Origin: Phycisphaerae bacterium
GTDB taxonomy: Bacteria > Planctomycetota > Phycisphaerae > Phycisphaerales > UBA1924
Assembly: GCA_016794925.1 (NCBI GenBank)
Contig: JAEUIW010000001.1
Span: forward strand, 1-64,000
DNA length: 64,000 nt
Direction of reading: 5' to 3'
Shown: piece after piece, positions 7,765 through 16,971 of the stretch
Numbering within the stretch: the stretch's first letter is position 1
Layout of the letters: the number at the start of each line of letters is the position of its first letter
Position numbers and translations under genes: made by a program
The notes under the pieces: model-generated
What the model was told of the DNA's origin: nothing
Database searches by the model: none
The model's input: only the letters and a program-made list of their open reading frames with translations

Positions 7765-9225
7765 ATGGGGCACTGGTGGGCACAACTCGATCGGAGCACG
7801 CGGGAACGCGTATCGACGCTCGGAGCGTTCGTGGCGGTGGTCGCGGTCTCCTTGCTGCTGGGGGTGGTGCTCCCGTCCTGCCAGTCGCTGGGGCTGGGTG
7901 GGATGAGCGGGGCGACGAGGGCCGCCGGGGCCGAGCGGCGCGCCGAGCGGTTCGTGCCACGGATGGCGGTGGAGGGGATCGGCGGCGAACCGGACATCCG
8001 CGTGCGCGTGCTGACTGCGCACGAAGGGGTCGTGAACCTCGCCGCGCCCGGCTCGGCTGGCGCGGGGAGCGGCGGGGGAGGGTTGATCTCGGTGCGGGGA
8101 CCGGCGGGCACGCCGGAGGTCTCGGGGTCGTCGGTCGATGTCTCGCTAGAGGAGAAGGGCTGGCTGGTCACTCCCGCGGGCGGGCCGGCGGCGTCGTTCC
8201 CACGCGGGGCCGAGCTGATCGTGCGGTCGGGCGGAGCGGGGAAGGAACCGACCGCCGCGGACGGGAGCGTGGGGCGCCTGCGGGTGTCGACCGCGGCGAA
8301 TCCAAAGGGAACGGAGTATCCGGGTGAGCTTCGGCTGAGCGCGCGATCGGACGTGTCGATGCGGGCCCTGGACGCGATCGAGTTCATCGGTCTGGAGCGG
8401 TACCTGGAGGGCGTGGTCTCGGGCGAGCTATTCCGGAATTGGCCGCTGGAGACGTTCCAGGTGCAGGCGATCTGCGCGCGCACCTACGCGATCCAGGAGA
8501 AGCTCCGCAAGTCCGGCGCCCGGTACGACGTCGAGAGCACGACGCGCGACCAGGTGTACACGGGCGTGTCGGAGCTGGCGGTGGCCGCGGAGGCGGTGCG
8601 CTCCACGCGCGGGATCGTCATCACGCACGCGGGGCGCGTGATCCGGGCGTACTACAGCAGCACGTGCGGCGGCCGCGCGGCATCGGCGATGGACACGTTC
8701 CCGACCGGCCCGGGGTACGAGTACAACCTGACGCCGCCGATCCAGGCGCGGGCCCGCGAGCACTCCTGCGAGAGCTCCAGGCTCTATCGATGGACGCGGA
8801 CGCGCGATCGCAAGGAGCTCGAGAAGCGGCTGGCGGCGTGGGGGAAGGACAACGGGCACCCCGTGAAGGCGCTCGGGGCGCTGGAATCGGTCCGTGCCGC
8901 GCAGTTCAACGCGTTGAGCCGTCCGACACGTTTCGTGGTGTCAGACGCGGCGGGCAAGACGTACACCCTGAGCGCGGAGGACTTCCGCGTCGCGTGCAAC
9001 ACCTCCGCGCCCGGCCTGCCCGCGATCACCGGCGAGACGCGCGTGGCCAGCGGCGACGTCGAGGTTGTGTCGCAGGGGAACGTGTTCACGATCAGCGGGC
9101 GCGGCTTCGGCCACGGCGTGGGCATGTGCCAGTACTGCGCCAAAGGGTTCGCGGACAAGGGCGAGGCGTGGTGGACAATGGTCGAGCGGTTCTACCCCGG
9201 GGCGATGGTCGTGCGAGCGTACTGA
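7765..9225 (+). CDS. SpoIID/LytB-domain protein, membrane-anchored
   Basis: A 486-aa protein with a C-terminal SpoIID domain (about residues 180-486), the lytic transglycosylase fold that cleaves glycan strands lacking stem peptides. The catalytic Glu is probably Glu221 in YLEGVVSGELF. Other family blocks are QAICARTYAI, DQVYTGV, YYSSTCGGRAA and the terminal GRGFGHGVGMCQYCA. An N-terminal hydrophobic segment (TLGAFVAVVAVSLLLGVVLPSC) ends in a cysteine and could be a signal anchor or a lipoprotein signal. The start chosen is MGHWWAQLDRS; earlier in-frame codons give an Arg-rich tail. No sporulation genes are nearby, so a cell-wall remodelling role is more likely than a sporulation role. Confidence 0.85.
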   Translation: MGHWWAQLDRSTRERVSTLGAFVAVVAVSLLLGVVLPSCQSLGLGGMSGATRAAGAERRAERFVPRMAVEGIGGEPDIRVRVLTAHEGVVNLAAPGSAGAGSGGGGLISVRGPAGTPEVSGSSVDVSLEEKGWLVTPAGGPAASFPRGAELIVRSGGAGKEPTAADGSVGRLRVSTAANPKGTEYPGELRLSARSDVSMRALDAIEFIGLERYLEGVVSGELFRNWPLETFQVQAICARTYAIQEKLRKSGARYDVESTTRDQVYTGVSELAVAAEAVRSTRGIVITHAGRVIRAYYSSTCGGRAASAMDTFPTGPGYEYNLTPPIQARAREHSCESSRLYRWTRTRDRKELEKRLAAWGKDNGHPVKALGALESVRAAQFNALSRPTRFVVSDAAGKTYTLSAEDFRVACNTSAPGLPAITGETRVASGDVEVVSQGNVFTISGRGFGHGVGMCQYCAKGFADKGEAWWTMVERFYPGAMVVRAY

Positions 9226-9276
9226 TCGCGACGAAGAGGCGGACCGACGACGGGTTTGCCCGGGCGGATTCCACGT

Positions 9277-11853
9277 CTAGCCGCCGTGGATCTCCTTCTG
9301 CCGGTCCAGGATCCGCTTGGCGAGCGGATGATCCGGCGCGACGACGCGGAGGATCATGTCGGCGGCGGCGTCGATCAGCGTCGTGGCCTCGTCCCGCCGG
9401 CCCTGTGCCAGGCGGAGCACGGCCAGATTGTTCATGCTCTGCGCGAGTTGCGGATGATCGCCCGGGTACAGGCGGCGGTTCATCGCGAGAGCCTCCTCAT
9501 AGAGAGGCTCGGCCTCGGCCAGCCGGCCGAGGGAGCGCCGCAAGGAGGCGAGGTTGCCCAGGACGCCGGCGATGCTCGGGTGGTCGCCGGGGTACAGCCG
9601 GCGCGTCATGGCGAGCGATTCCACGAAGAGCGGCTCGGCCTCCTCGGGGCGGCCGAGCGCGCGACGGACCGAACCGACGTTGTTGAGGGTCCGGGCCACT
9701 TCGGGGTGATCGCCCGGGTACAGCCGGCGCACCATGTCCAGCGACTGCGTGTACAGCGGCTCGGCTTCCGCGGGGCGGCCGAGCATCTCGCGCACGTTCG
9801 CGAGGTTGTTGAGGCTCTGCGCCACGGTCGGGTGGTCCCCGGCGAAGACGCGGCGGCGCATGCCGAGGCTCTCGACCAGGAGCGGCTCGGCCTCCGCAAT
9901 CCTGCCGTCGGCCTTCCGCAGCATGGCGAGGTTGTTGAGCGCGTCCGCCACGTAGGGGTGATCGCCCGTGTGGATCCGGCGGGCCGCGTCGAGCGCCTCG
10001 ATCATCAACGGCTCGGCCTCCGTCAGCCTGCCGAGTTGCTCGTACACCGTGGCCAGCCCGTTGATGCTCTGGAACAGGTCCGCGTGATCCGGGTCGAGGA
10101 TCCGACGGCGGATGGCGAGCGCTTCGATGTGGAGAGGCTCGGCATCGGCCGCCCGCCCGAGTGTCCAGCGCACGAACGCGAGGTCGGCGAGTCTTCCGGC
10201 GAGTCGTCGCTCGTCGGGCGGCGTCTGGCGCCGCGTCAGGTCGAGCGCCTCGACGAAGTGCGGCTCGGCCTGCGCGGCCCGACCCGCCGCGGTCATCGAC
10301 ATGCCGAGCACGCCGAGGGCCTCGGGGAGTTCAACCCGGGACGCGGAGGGGAGATCGCGCAGCAGCGCGACGGCGCGTTCGGCGTGCCGGACGGCGTCCT
10401 CGCTCCGACCGTTTCCGGAGAGGATCACGGCGATCGCCGCGCGCAGCGAAGCCTCGATCGCCGGTTCGCCCTGGAACTGTCCGCGGTCGAGCTGCGCCGC
10501 CGCGGCCTGCATCGCCTCCGTCACGAGCACGCCCTGGCGGCCTCCCTGGTTGGGATCGGATCGGTTCAACGCCTCGATGACGAACGCGCTCGTGGTCTCG
10601 GCCTTGCGGCGCGCGAACTCGGCGTCCCGGCGTGCGTCCGATTCGGCCACGGTCAGGAGGCGCTGCCGGGCCTCGGCCTCGACGGCCCGGTCGCGCTGCT
10701 CCCGCGCCACGCGGGCCTGCCAGAGGCTGGCCGCGACGCCCGCGAGCATGGTGATCGCGACAACCGCCAGCGCCGTCACGAGCCCCTTGCGTCGCCTGAC
10801 GAACTTGCCGATCCGGTAGGTGGCGCTGGGGGGCCGCGCCAGCACGGGCTCGTTGCCGAGGTAGCGGATGAGCTCGGCCGCGAGCGCGTTGGGGGTCGGG
10901 TAGCGGCGGGCGCGGTCCTTCTCCAGGCACTTCATCACGACCCAGTCCAGCTCGCCGCGCAGCGCGGTGGCCATCGCGCGCGTACGGGCGCGACCGGCGG
11001 CGGACTCGCCCGAGCGCGCGAGCCGGGTGCTGGGCTTGGGGGGCTCGACCTCGCGGATCATGCGCTGGATCTCGCCCAGGGCCGCGGACCGGAGCGAGCG
11101 GGGATCGAACGGGAGCTGGCCGGTGAGCAACTCGTACAGCACCATGCCGAGCGAATAGACGTCCGTGCGCGTGTCAACGTCGAGCCCGGACATCTCGGCC
11201 TGCTCGGGGCTCATGTACTCGGGCGTGCCGATCATCTGGCCGGTCGAGGTGAAGATCGTGTTCGCGCTCAGACGCTGGTTGAGCGCCTTGGCCACGCCGA
11301 AGTCGATGACCTTCACCGTCGCGCGGCCCTCGCCGTCGTACGCGACGAGGATGTTGCTCGGCTTGAGATCGCGGTGGATGATCCCCTTGGTGTGCGCGTG
11401 CTGGACCGCCTCGCACACCTGCACCATCAGCGCGATGCGCCCGGGCAAGTCCAGCGCCTGCCGGTCGGCGAACGCCGTGATCGGTTCGCCCCGGATCAGC
11501 TCCATCGAGAAGTACGGCCGCCCGCTCGGCGTGATGCCCGCGTCGAACACCCTGGCCACGTTGGGGTGGTCCATCACGGCGAGGGCCTGACGTTCCGCTT
11601 CGAATCGCGCGATCACGGCCGCGGAGTCCATCCCGGGCTTGATGATCTTCAGCGCCACCTCACGTCGGATGGGCTCGGACTGGGCGGCCCGATAGACGAT
11701 CCCGAACCCGCCTTCGCCCAGCACCTGCAGGAGCCTGTACGGCCCGACCGACTCGTCCACCGGCGCGGCGTCGGTGCGCGCGGGCGGTGTTCCGGACGTG
11801 TCGCGGGTCAGTCCCTGATCAGTCGGGGCATGATCGGGATCGGGCCGACTCAT
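9277..11853 (-). CDS. Serine/threonine protein kinase with C-terminal TPR array
   Basis: An 858-aa Hanks-type kinase. The N-lobe has GEGGFGIVY and VALK (Lys69). The catalytic loop is HRDLKPSN (Asp162), the metal-binding motif is DFG (Asp184), and the activation-segment end is GTPEYMSPEQ. A transmembrane helix (about 357-379) is preceded by RRRKG and followed by a coiled coil. The outer region (about 480-850) is a run of 42-residue kinesin-light-chain-type TPRs with recurring DHPxVAxxLNNLAxVxxxLGR blocks. Proteins of this plan are greatly expanded in planctomycetes and sense unknown ligands. No Shine-Dalgarno is seen; TATCAT lies 6 nt before the ATG. Confidence 0.95.
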   Translation of the reverse strand: MSRPDPDHAPTDQGLTRDTSGTPPARTDAAPVDESVGPYRLLQVLGEGGFGIVYRAAQSEPIRREVALKIIKPGMDSAAVIARFEAERQALAVMDHPNVARVFDAGITPSGRPYFSMELIRGEPITAFADRQALDLPGRIALMVQVCEAVQHAHTKGIIHRDLKPSNILVAYDGEGRATVKVIDFGVAKALNQRLSANTIFTSTGQMIGTPEYMSPEQAEMSGLDVDTRTDVYSLGMVLYELLTGQLPFDPRSLRSAALGEIQRMIREVEPPKPSTRLARSGESAAGRARTRAMATALRGELDWVVMKCLEKDRARRYPTPNALAAELIRYLGNEPVLARPPSATYRIGKFVRRRKGLVTALAVVAITMLAGVAASLWQARVAREQRDRAVEAEARQRLLTVAESDARRDAEFARRKAETTSAFVIEALNRSDPNQGGRQGVLVTEAMQAAAAQLDRGQFQGEPAIEASLRAAIAVILSGNGRSEDAVRHAERAVALLRDLPSASRVELPEALGVLGMSMTAAGRAAQAEPHFVEALDLTRRQTPPDERRLAGRLADLAFVRWTLGRAADAEPLHIEALAIRRRILDPDHADLFQSINGLATVYEQLGRLTEAEPLMIEALDAARRIHTGDHPYVADALNNLAMLRKADGRIAEAEPLLVESLGMRRRVFAGDHPTVAQSLNNLANVREMLGRPAEAEPLYTQSLDMVRRLYPGDHPEVARTLNNVGSVRRALGRPEEAEPLFVESLAMTRRLYPGDHPSIAGVLGNLASLRRSLGRLAEAEPLYEEALAMNRRLYPGDHPQLAQSMNNLAVLRLAQGRRDEATTLIDAAADMILRVVAPDHPLAKRILDRQKEIHGG
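9440..10170. repeat. 126-bp periodic coding repeats (TPR array of the kinase)
   Basis: About six tandem units of 126 bp encode the 42-residue TPRs. The best-conserved DNA blocks are the GGxGATCGCCCGGGTACAG type sequence and GAGCGGCTCGGCCTC, recurring at about 9450, 9580, 9705, 9830, 9955 and 10085. The high nucleotide similarity of some units suggests recent duplication or homogenisation. Confidence 0.7.
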
Positions 11854-11859
11854 GGACGC

Positions 11860-11865
11860 ATGATA
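11860..11865 (-). promoter_or_regulatory. Leaderless-type -10 box for the kinase gene
   Basis: TATCAT on the minus strand is followed by GCGTCC and then the kinase ATG (6-nt gap), with no Shine-Dalgarno sequence. Confidence 0.4.
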
Positions 11866-11962
11866 GTCGAGCGTTCCCGGCCGGCCGACGCGCCGCGGCG
11901 GATGGCGATCCGGTCCCGCGGTCGGAGCGTCATTTCCGCGATGCGCGTCGGGCGCGAAGCGG

Positions 11963-13048
11963 TCAGTGACGCTCGGCGTCGGACCGCGGCGCGAGCGGCC
12001 AGACCTCCGCCCGCGCGCCGTTGATGCTCGTCCCGCCCTGCGCGATGGACCGGACGCGGGTCAGGAACTCGTGCGGGAATGGCATCTCCGGCCGCGTCAG
12101 CTCGTCGAGCGTGTGCAGGTGCTCGGGCAGCAGGTGGACGTCGAGCGCGGCGAGGTTGTCCGTGAGTTGATCCAGCGTGCGGGCGCCGATGATGCTGGAC
12201 GCGACGCCGGGACGCGACTGCACCCACGCCAGCGCCACGCGGGCGGGCGTGCCGTGCGTCTGGCCGGCGATGGACTGCAGGGCGTCCACCAGCTTGTACA
12301 CACGCTCGTTCAGCTGTCCGGTGATCCACTCGCTGGTGCCCCGCCCTTCCGTGGGCCGCTTGGTGCGCGAGTACTTCCCGGTCAGGATCCCCCCCTTCAG
12401 CGGCGACCACGGCGTAACGCCAAGGCCCAGCGCGCGGGCCATGGGGATGAGGTCGGCCTCCACCGTCCGTTCCAGCAGCGAGTACTCGATCTGCAGCGCG
12501 ATCAGGGGTGTCCAGTGCCGGAAGATCGCCTCGTACTGCGCCTGCGTGCAGACCCACGCCGGCGTGTCCGAGAACCCGATGTGCCGCACCTTGCCCGCGC
12601 GCACGAGGTCGTCCAGCGCTCGCATGGTCTCGTCCATCGGCGTGTGCGGATCGTGAAAGTGCATCCAGTACAGGTCGATGTACGCCGTCCGGAGGCGGCG
12701 GAGCGACTCCTCGCACGCGGCGAGAATTGCTTTCCGTCCCGCGCCGCCGCCGTTGGGGTCCCCGGGATACAGGTTGCCCATGAACTTGGTGGCGATGACG
12801 GTGCGGTCGCGCCGCGCCGGACTGCGGCCCAGGTGATCGCCGATGATCGCCTCGGAGTGCCCCTTGGTGTAGATGTTGGCGGTGTCGATGAAGTTGCCGC
12901 CGGCGTCGAGGTACGCGTCGATGATCCGCTTGGAATCCTCGACCGCGGAGCCCCAGCCCCAGTCCGGGCCGAACGTCATCGCGCCCAGGCACAGAGGAGA
13001 GACGCGCAGGCCGGAACGGCCGAGTGTGACATAGTCGCGCAGTGACAT
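11963..13048 (-). CDS. Aldo/keto reductase
   Basis: A 361-aa NADPH-dependent oxidoreductase of the AKR superfamily with the full catalytic tetrad: Asp55 (FIDTANIY), Tyr60, Lys88 (VIATKFMG) and His130 (DLYWMHFHD). The start of the barrel (LGRSGLRVSPLCLGAMTFG) and the C-terminal cofactor loop (SIIGARTLDQLTDNL) match the YajO/YghZ-like branch. The start is taken at MSLRDYVTLGRSG; the longer frame is Arg-rich and unlike the family. TACCGT lies 5 nt before this ATG. The gene is divergent from an amidohydrolase gene, with only 93 bp between them. The substrate is unknown. Confidence 0.92.
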   Translation of the reverse strand: MSLRDYVTLGRSGLRVSPLCLGAMTFGPDWGWGSAVEDSKRIIDAYLDAGGNFIDTANIYTKGHSEAIIGDHLGRSPARRDRTVIATKFMGNLYPGDPNGGGAGRKAILAACEESLRRLRTAYIDLYWMHFHDPHTPMDETMRALDDLVRAGKVRHIGFSDTPAWVCTQAQYEAIFRHWTPLIALQIEYSLLERTVEADLIPMARALGLGVTPWSPLKGGILTGKYSRTKRPTEGRGTSEWITGQLNERVYKLVDALQSIAGQTHGTPARVALAWVQSRPGVASSIIGARTLDQLTDNLAALDVHLLPEHLHTLDELTRPEMPFPHEFLTRVRSIAQGGTSINGARAEVWPLAPRSDAERH

Positions 13049-13053
13049 GCGCA

Positions 13054-13059
13054 ACGGTA
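13054..13059 (-). promoter_or_regulatory. Leaderless-type -10 box for the aldo/keto reductase gene
   Basis: TACCGT on the minus strand is followed by TGCGC and then ATG (5-nt gap). No ribosome binding site is visible. Confidence 0.35.
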
Positions 13060-13129
13060 GGATCGCGTCCCCCCGCGACGCTCTGCCTCCATCGCTCCGA
13101 TCGATCCGGGAGCGGAGTGGCGCCGCGGC

Positions 13130-13135
13130 TACCAT
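13130..13135 (+). promoter_or_regulatory. Leaderless-type -10 box for the amidohydrolase gene
   Basis: TACCAT is followed by CCGCCG and then the ATG at 13142 (6-nt gap), without a Shine-Dalgarno sequence. Confidence 0.4.
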
Positions 13136-13141
13136 CCGCCG

Positions 13142-14248
13142 ATGAGCACGGGCGAGCCCGCGCGTGTACGCGCCGCCAATCGCTTCGGATGGGACTACCG
13201 CGACAAAGCGGCGGAGCTTGGCGCGCCGTGCGTCCCCGTGATTGACATCCATGCTCACGTGCACGGGGTCGGTGCCTGCCGCATCTACGATCAGGCACGC
13301 ACCTGTTTTGGAATCGAGCGAACGTACACCATGTCGCGCGTGACCGACGCGGCGGCGGTGCGCGACACGCTCGGTCCGAGCGTCCGGTTCATCGCCATGC
13401 CGAACTTCGGCGACCCGGATCGCGCCCGCGCCCACCGTGACGGGTACCTGCCGGTCATCGAGACATTCCGCCGCGACTTCGACGCGCGGATGCTCAAGAT
13501 CTGGAATTCGCCGCGCTTGCGGGACATCTTGCCCGACGGCGCCACGGACCTGTCGGAGATCGACTCACCCTGGCGTGTGAAGGCCTGCGAGTTGGGCCAG
13601 TCGCTCGGCATGATGTTCATGGTCCATGTTGCCGACCCCGACACCTGGTTCTCCACCAAGTACGCCGACGCGTCCCGGTACGGCACCAAGCGCGCCCAGT
13701 ACGAGGGGCTGGAGCGCATGCTCGACAGGTTCGCGGCCCCCTGGATCGCCGCGCACATGGGGGGCTGGCCCGAGGACATCGGCTTCCTCGACGGCCTGCT
13801 GACCCGACACCCCAATCTCCATCTCGATACCTCGGCCACCAAGTGGATGGTGCGTGAACTCAGCCGGCACCCGGCCCCGGAGATGCTCGCTTTCCTGTGG
13901 AAATGGGACGGCCGGATCCTCTTCGGATCCGACATCGTGACCACCGACGATCACCTTCAGCCGGTCAAGTCGATGGGCAGTCCCATGTCCGACCTCGCCC
14001 AGTCTCCCGAAGAGGCGTTCGACCTCTACGCGAGCAGGTACTGGGCGCTCCGCTGGATGTTCGAGGGCTCCGGTGATGCCCCCTCCCCGATCGCCGACCC
14101 CGACCTGATGATGGTTGATCCCGGTCGCTATGACGCGAACAGCGCCCCGAACCTGCGCGGGTTCGCGCTCCCCGAGAACCTGCGCCGAACCTTGTACCGG
14201 GGCGCGGCGGAGCGAGTCGTCTTCGCGTGGGAACGCGAGCACCCCTGA
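13142..14248 (+). CDS. Amidohydrolase-family metal-dependent hydrolase
   Basis: A 368-aa TIM-barrel hydrolase of the amidohydrolase_2 (ACMSD-like) group. Metal-binding and active-site positions are visible in VIDIHAHVHG, FMVHVADPD, AAHMGGWPED and the late GSDIVTTDDH. Family members hydrolyse or decarboxylate small carboxylated substrates; the substrate here cannot be told. The protein has no signal peptide and should be cytoplasmic. Start MSTGEPARVRAANRFGWDYRDKA is the only good choice. Divergent from the aldo/keto reductase and convergent with the exported-protein gene, whose stop is 40 bp away. Confidence 0.85.
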   Translation: MSTGEPARVRAANRFGWDYRDKAAELGAPCVPVIDIHAHVHGVGACRIYDQARTCFGIERTYTMSRVTDAAAVRDTLGPSVRFIAMPNFGDPDRARAHRDGYLPVIETFRRDFDARMLKIWNSPRLRDILPDGATDLSEIDSPWRVKACELGQSLGMMFMVHVADPDTWFSTKYADASRYGTKRAQYEGLERMLDRFAAPWIAAHMGGWPEDIGFLDGLLTRHPNLHLDTSATKWMVRELSRHPAPEMLAFLWKWDGRILFGSDIVTTDDHLQPVKSMGSPMSDLAQSPEEAFDLYASRYWALRWMFEGSGDAPSPIADPDLMMVDPGRYDANSAPNLRGFALPENLRRTLYRGAAERVVFAWEREHP

Positions 14249-14288
14249 TCGCGTGCGGGGCTCGGGCGATTCGGTCTGGTGTTGGTCA

Positions 14289-14915
14289 CTATGGCGTCGC
14301 GGCGCGCCGATCGGGGAGTGCGCCGATGAGCGCTTCCATCCGCGCCGCCAGGTTCCTCGCCAGACCTTCTGATCGAGGTGCACCGAAGGTGCCCGCCAAC
14401 GTGACCGGTCCGAGCCGATCGGCGAAACCGGGCGATGAGCGAGCCAGCCTCAGCGACGCACCCCGCATCGAGCCGGCGAGTTCGGGGTCCCCTGGATCCC
14501 CCGAGGGATTGAAGAAGCCCCCGCCCGCGTACAGCCCGAGCACGCCCTGCGCGAACACCAACTGCCTCACGGTCGCGTTGCAGGCCGTCGCGTCGATCGG
14601 CGTGCTCCCCGCCTTCGGGACCAGGAACAGATGAACATGCACCAGGCTCCCGGACACGTCGGCGAGTGAGTCGTTCGGATTCTGAAGCCGGTTCAGCGGA
14701 AGATCGGTCAGGTAGAGATCCGCGGTGCTCGCGTCCGGTGTCGAATAGGCCGCGCCGGGTAATGAAGTCGAGAAAACCGCCCCGGTCGTTCCTGACGTGA
14801 GCTCGAACACACCCCCGTGACGCGCGCAGCCGGCACATGCGATCGTCACCACAATGAGTGGAATTCTTAGACTCGATATTCGACGCAAGACACCATTTAT
14901 GGGGATGATTTGCAT
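14289..14915 (-). CDS. Exported hypothetical protein, possible lipoprotein
   Basis: 208 aa. The N-terminus is basic then hydrophobic (RISSLRIPLIVVTIACAGC), typical of a type II or lipoprotein signal, though the residue three before the last cysteine is not a standard lipobox residue. The body carries SGTTGAVFSTSLPGAAYSTP, DLYLTDLPLNRLQNP and a VHVHLFLVPKAGSTPID stretch that look like a beta-rich secreted domain. I do not recognise the family. GGGA is seen about 5 nt before the ATG. It is convergent with the amidohydrolase gene and divergent from the exported protein gene at 15031. Confidence 0.7.
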   Translation of the reverse strand: MQIIPINGVLRRISSLRIPLIVVTIACAGCARHGGVFELTSGTTGAVFSTSLPGAAYSTPDASTADLYLTDLPLNRLQNPNDSLADVSGSLVHVHLFLVPKAGSTPIDATACNATVRQLVFAQGVLGLYAGGGFFNPSGDPGDPELAGSMRGASLRLARSSPGFADRLGPVTLAGTFGAPRSEGLARNLAARMEALIGALPDRRAATP

Positions 14916-15030
14916 AGAATCCCGTTTCGGTCAATGGGAGCTTTCGGAATCGTCGCCGACGATGCTGGAACTTTTCCTACGCTGACCGGTAGATAAGGGT
15001 GCGGCCGACAAGATTCTGGGGACAGGGAGT

Positions 15031-16329
15031 ATGGCCATGCGGAATTGCTGGACACGGGTGATAGTCGCCGGGTTCGCATCGGCGGGAGCGTTCCAGTCGA
15101 TTTCCGTAGCCCAAGTCAACGGACTGCGTCTGGCGATATTCGGTGACCTCCGGACCCGCGGGGCGGTGCCGGCTTCGGACCGGGTTGAATTCGGCGGGCT
15201 GACCCGTATCGATTGGTCTTCCGTGGTTTCGGATGGCGGCAATCGTGCGGCCGGTGCGCCGGACGGGAACACAAAAGTCGATGCGAAGCCGGAGGTGGCC
15301 TCCCCGGGTACTGGCATCTCGGCCGGCGATCCTCTTATGGAATCTCGGCCCGGCCCGACGAGCGAGATCAGCCTCCCCAACGCCTGGCGGGTACCGGGCG
15401 CGCTGCCCCAGTTTTTCTCGGGAGTTCAATCAAAAGGGGCCCGGTTGTTGGCACCGACCGCCGTGCAAGGGGTGTCCGCAGGGGGGGGTCGGTTTATTGG
15501 TGATCCAGGGGTCGAACCGACGCGCGTGCACCGCAACGATGCCGGGCAATTCAAACCCGGGGGAGTCGATGCCGGGGCCGGGCTGATCAAGGACGGGAAG
15601 ATCGATCGGGACGCGGTGCGCGACCTCGCTCGCCGGAGTCAAATGCCGACGTACATCGTGCCGGGAGGAGGCGTGACCGGACGTGTGCGTCCAGACTCGT
15701 ACATTGATGTCTTGCGCCGATCGGGCGCGCCGGGGGCCGCAACCGGTTCAGGGGTAACCCAGAGCGGCTACCCAGTCATTATTTCGGGAAACCAGGTGCG
15801 ATCCGCCACACCGGCGGGCACCTACGACCCGTTCGTGGTGTACGGCACCAAGTGGAAAGAAGTGACCGAGCCGAAAGACGCGAAGCCCATTCCGGCGCGC
15901 GAGGAGGCGATGATCGCGCTCAAGGCCGGAGATTGGGAGCACGCCGCGGACCGATTCCGGTATCACTTAAAGACCAGCCCGGATGACGCGGCGGCGCAAC
16001 GGCTGCTGGCGGTGTCCTTGGTGGAGTCGCGCCGGATTTGGGAAGCGGCGTCGGCCGCGCTTCGCGCGTACGAAGTCGATCCCGCGCTCGCGGCGATCCC
16101 TTTGGATCCGACGGAATTCGACCGCGATCGCACGTGGGTGTCGGGCCGCGCGCGCGACGCGCAGACATTTGCCGCCCGATCGAAGTCGGCGGGCGGGTAT
16201 GTGCTGGCGCTGATGCTGGTGCAGGCGGAGGGAAACTCGAAAGTGGCGGCTTCGTTGCTCGCGCGGGCCCGCGCGGCGGGTTTGAGCGCGCGCGCGGTCG
16301 AAGAATGGGAACTCGCCATCAAGCCGTGA
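15031..16329 (+). CDS. Exported protein with a C-terminal TPR-like region, function unknown
   Basis: 432 aa. An N-terminal signal peptide (about 1-28, ending near SISVAQ) is followed by a long Gly/Pro/Ala-rich low-complexity region (about 60-270). A helical C-terminal part (about 290-432) has TPR-like helices such as AREEAMIALKAGDWEHAADRFR and AAQRLLAVSLVESRRIWEAA. GGGAG upstream fits the second ATG (15037) better than the first, so the protein may start MRNCWTRV. No catalytic motif is visible; a periplasmic or envelope scaffold is possible. The gene ends about 60 bp before the rplK promoter and is not part of the ribosomal unit. Confidence 0.75.
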   Translation: MAMRNCWTRVIVAGFASAGAFQSISVAQVNGLRLAIFGDLRTRGAVPASDRVEFGGLTRIDWSSVVSDGGNRAAGAPDGNTKVDAKPEVASPGTGISAGDPLMESRPGPTSEISLPNAWRVPGALPQFFSGVQSKGARLLAPTAVQGVSAGGGRFIGDPGVEPTRVHRNDAGQFKPGGVDAGAGLIKDGKIDRDAVRDLARRSQMPTYIVPGGGVTGRVRPDSYIDVLRRSGAPGAATGSGVTQSGYPVIISGNQVRSATPAGTYDPFVVYGTKWKEVTEPKDAKPIPAREEAMIALKAGDWEHAADRFRYHLKTSPDDAAAQRLLAVSLVESRRIWEAASAALRAYEVDPALAAIPLDPTEFDRDRTWVSGRARDAQTFAARSKSAGGYVLALMLVQAEGNSKVAASLLARARAAGLSARAVEEWELAIKP

Positions 16330-16387
16330 CGTACGGGCCTTACCCATAAACAGGTGGCGTCGCGATACGACAGGACGGGCATCGGGC

Positions 16388-16415
16388 TTGCCGCGAGCGG
16401 TGCTGGCGCTATACT
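16388..16415 (+). promoter_or_regulatory. Promoter of the rplKAJ unit
   Basis: TTGCCG (16388-16393) and TATACT (16410-16415) are separated by 16 bp. They lie about 110 bp before the rplK start, leaving a leader long enough for autoregulation by L1. No nusG or secE gene intervenes. Confidence 0.6.
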
Positions 16416-16527
16416 CGTCCCCTACATCCAAAGACGGCTGCGGCCCCCGTTGGGCCTGAACCGAATGCACCACCGCGATTGATGCCGGCCTGCCGGGGTC
16501 GTTCAAGGTGGGAGGTGGAGAGCAGCG

Positions 16528-16968
16528 ATGGCGGCAAAGGCCAAGAAAGAAATCAAGAGCACGTTCAAGCTGATGGCGCCCGGTGGTCAGGCGACGCCGG
16601 CGCCCCCGCTCGGCCCGGTGCTGGGCGCCAACGGCGTCAATCCCGGCCAGTTCATCCAGCAGTTCAACGCCGCGACGGCTCCGCTGAAGGGCCGCGTGGT
16701 CGGGTGCGTGGTGACGGTCTTCACCGATCGTTCGTTCACGTTCGAGATCAAGAGCTCGCCCGCGAGCGTCCTCATCAAGGAGGCCGCGAAGGTGGAGAAG
16801 GGCTCGGGGGTTCCGAACAAGGACAAGGTGGGGAAGATCACCAAGTCGCAGGTCAAGAAGATTGCGCAGGACAAGATGGCCGATCTGAATTCGGCCTCCA
16901 TCGAGTCGGCGATGCGGGTCATCGAGGGCACGGCCCGTTCCATGGGCGTGACCGTGGTGGAGGGCTGA
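16528..16968 (+). CDS. rplK: 50S ribosomal protein uL11
   Basis: A 146-aa uL11, a component of the GTPase-associated centre that binds 23S rRNA with the L10-L12 stalk. The signature APPLGPVLGANGVNPGQFI sits near the N-terminus, followed by VVTVFTDRSFTFEIKSSPAS and the C-terminal RNA-binding helix block. A strong GGAGGTGGAG region precedes the ATG. First gene of the rplK-rplA-rplJ unit; rplA starts 3 bp after its stop, so the two are probably translationally coupled. The usual upstream partners secE and nusG are absent. Confidence 0.98.
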   Translation: MAAKAKKEIKSTFKLMAPGGQATPAPPLGPVLGANGVNPGQFIQQFNAATAPLKGRVVGCVVTVFTDRSFTFEIKSSPASVLIKEAAKVEKGSGVPNKDKVGKITKSQVKKIAQDKMADLNSASIESAMRVIEGTARSMGVTVVEG

Positions 16969-16971
16969 GCC

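Noticed and set aside
9256-12024. 922-codon plus-strand open frame opposite the kinase-TPR gene
   Set aside because: Low-complexity Arg/Gly/His product; the kinase on the minus strand has every catalytic motif.
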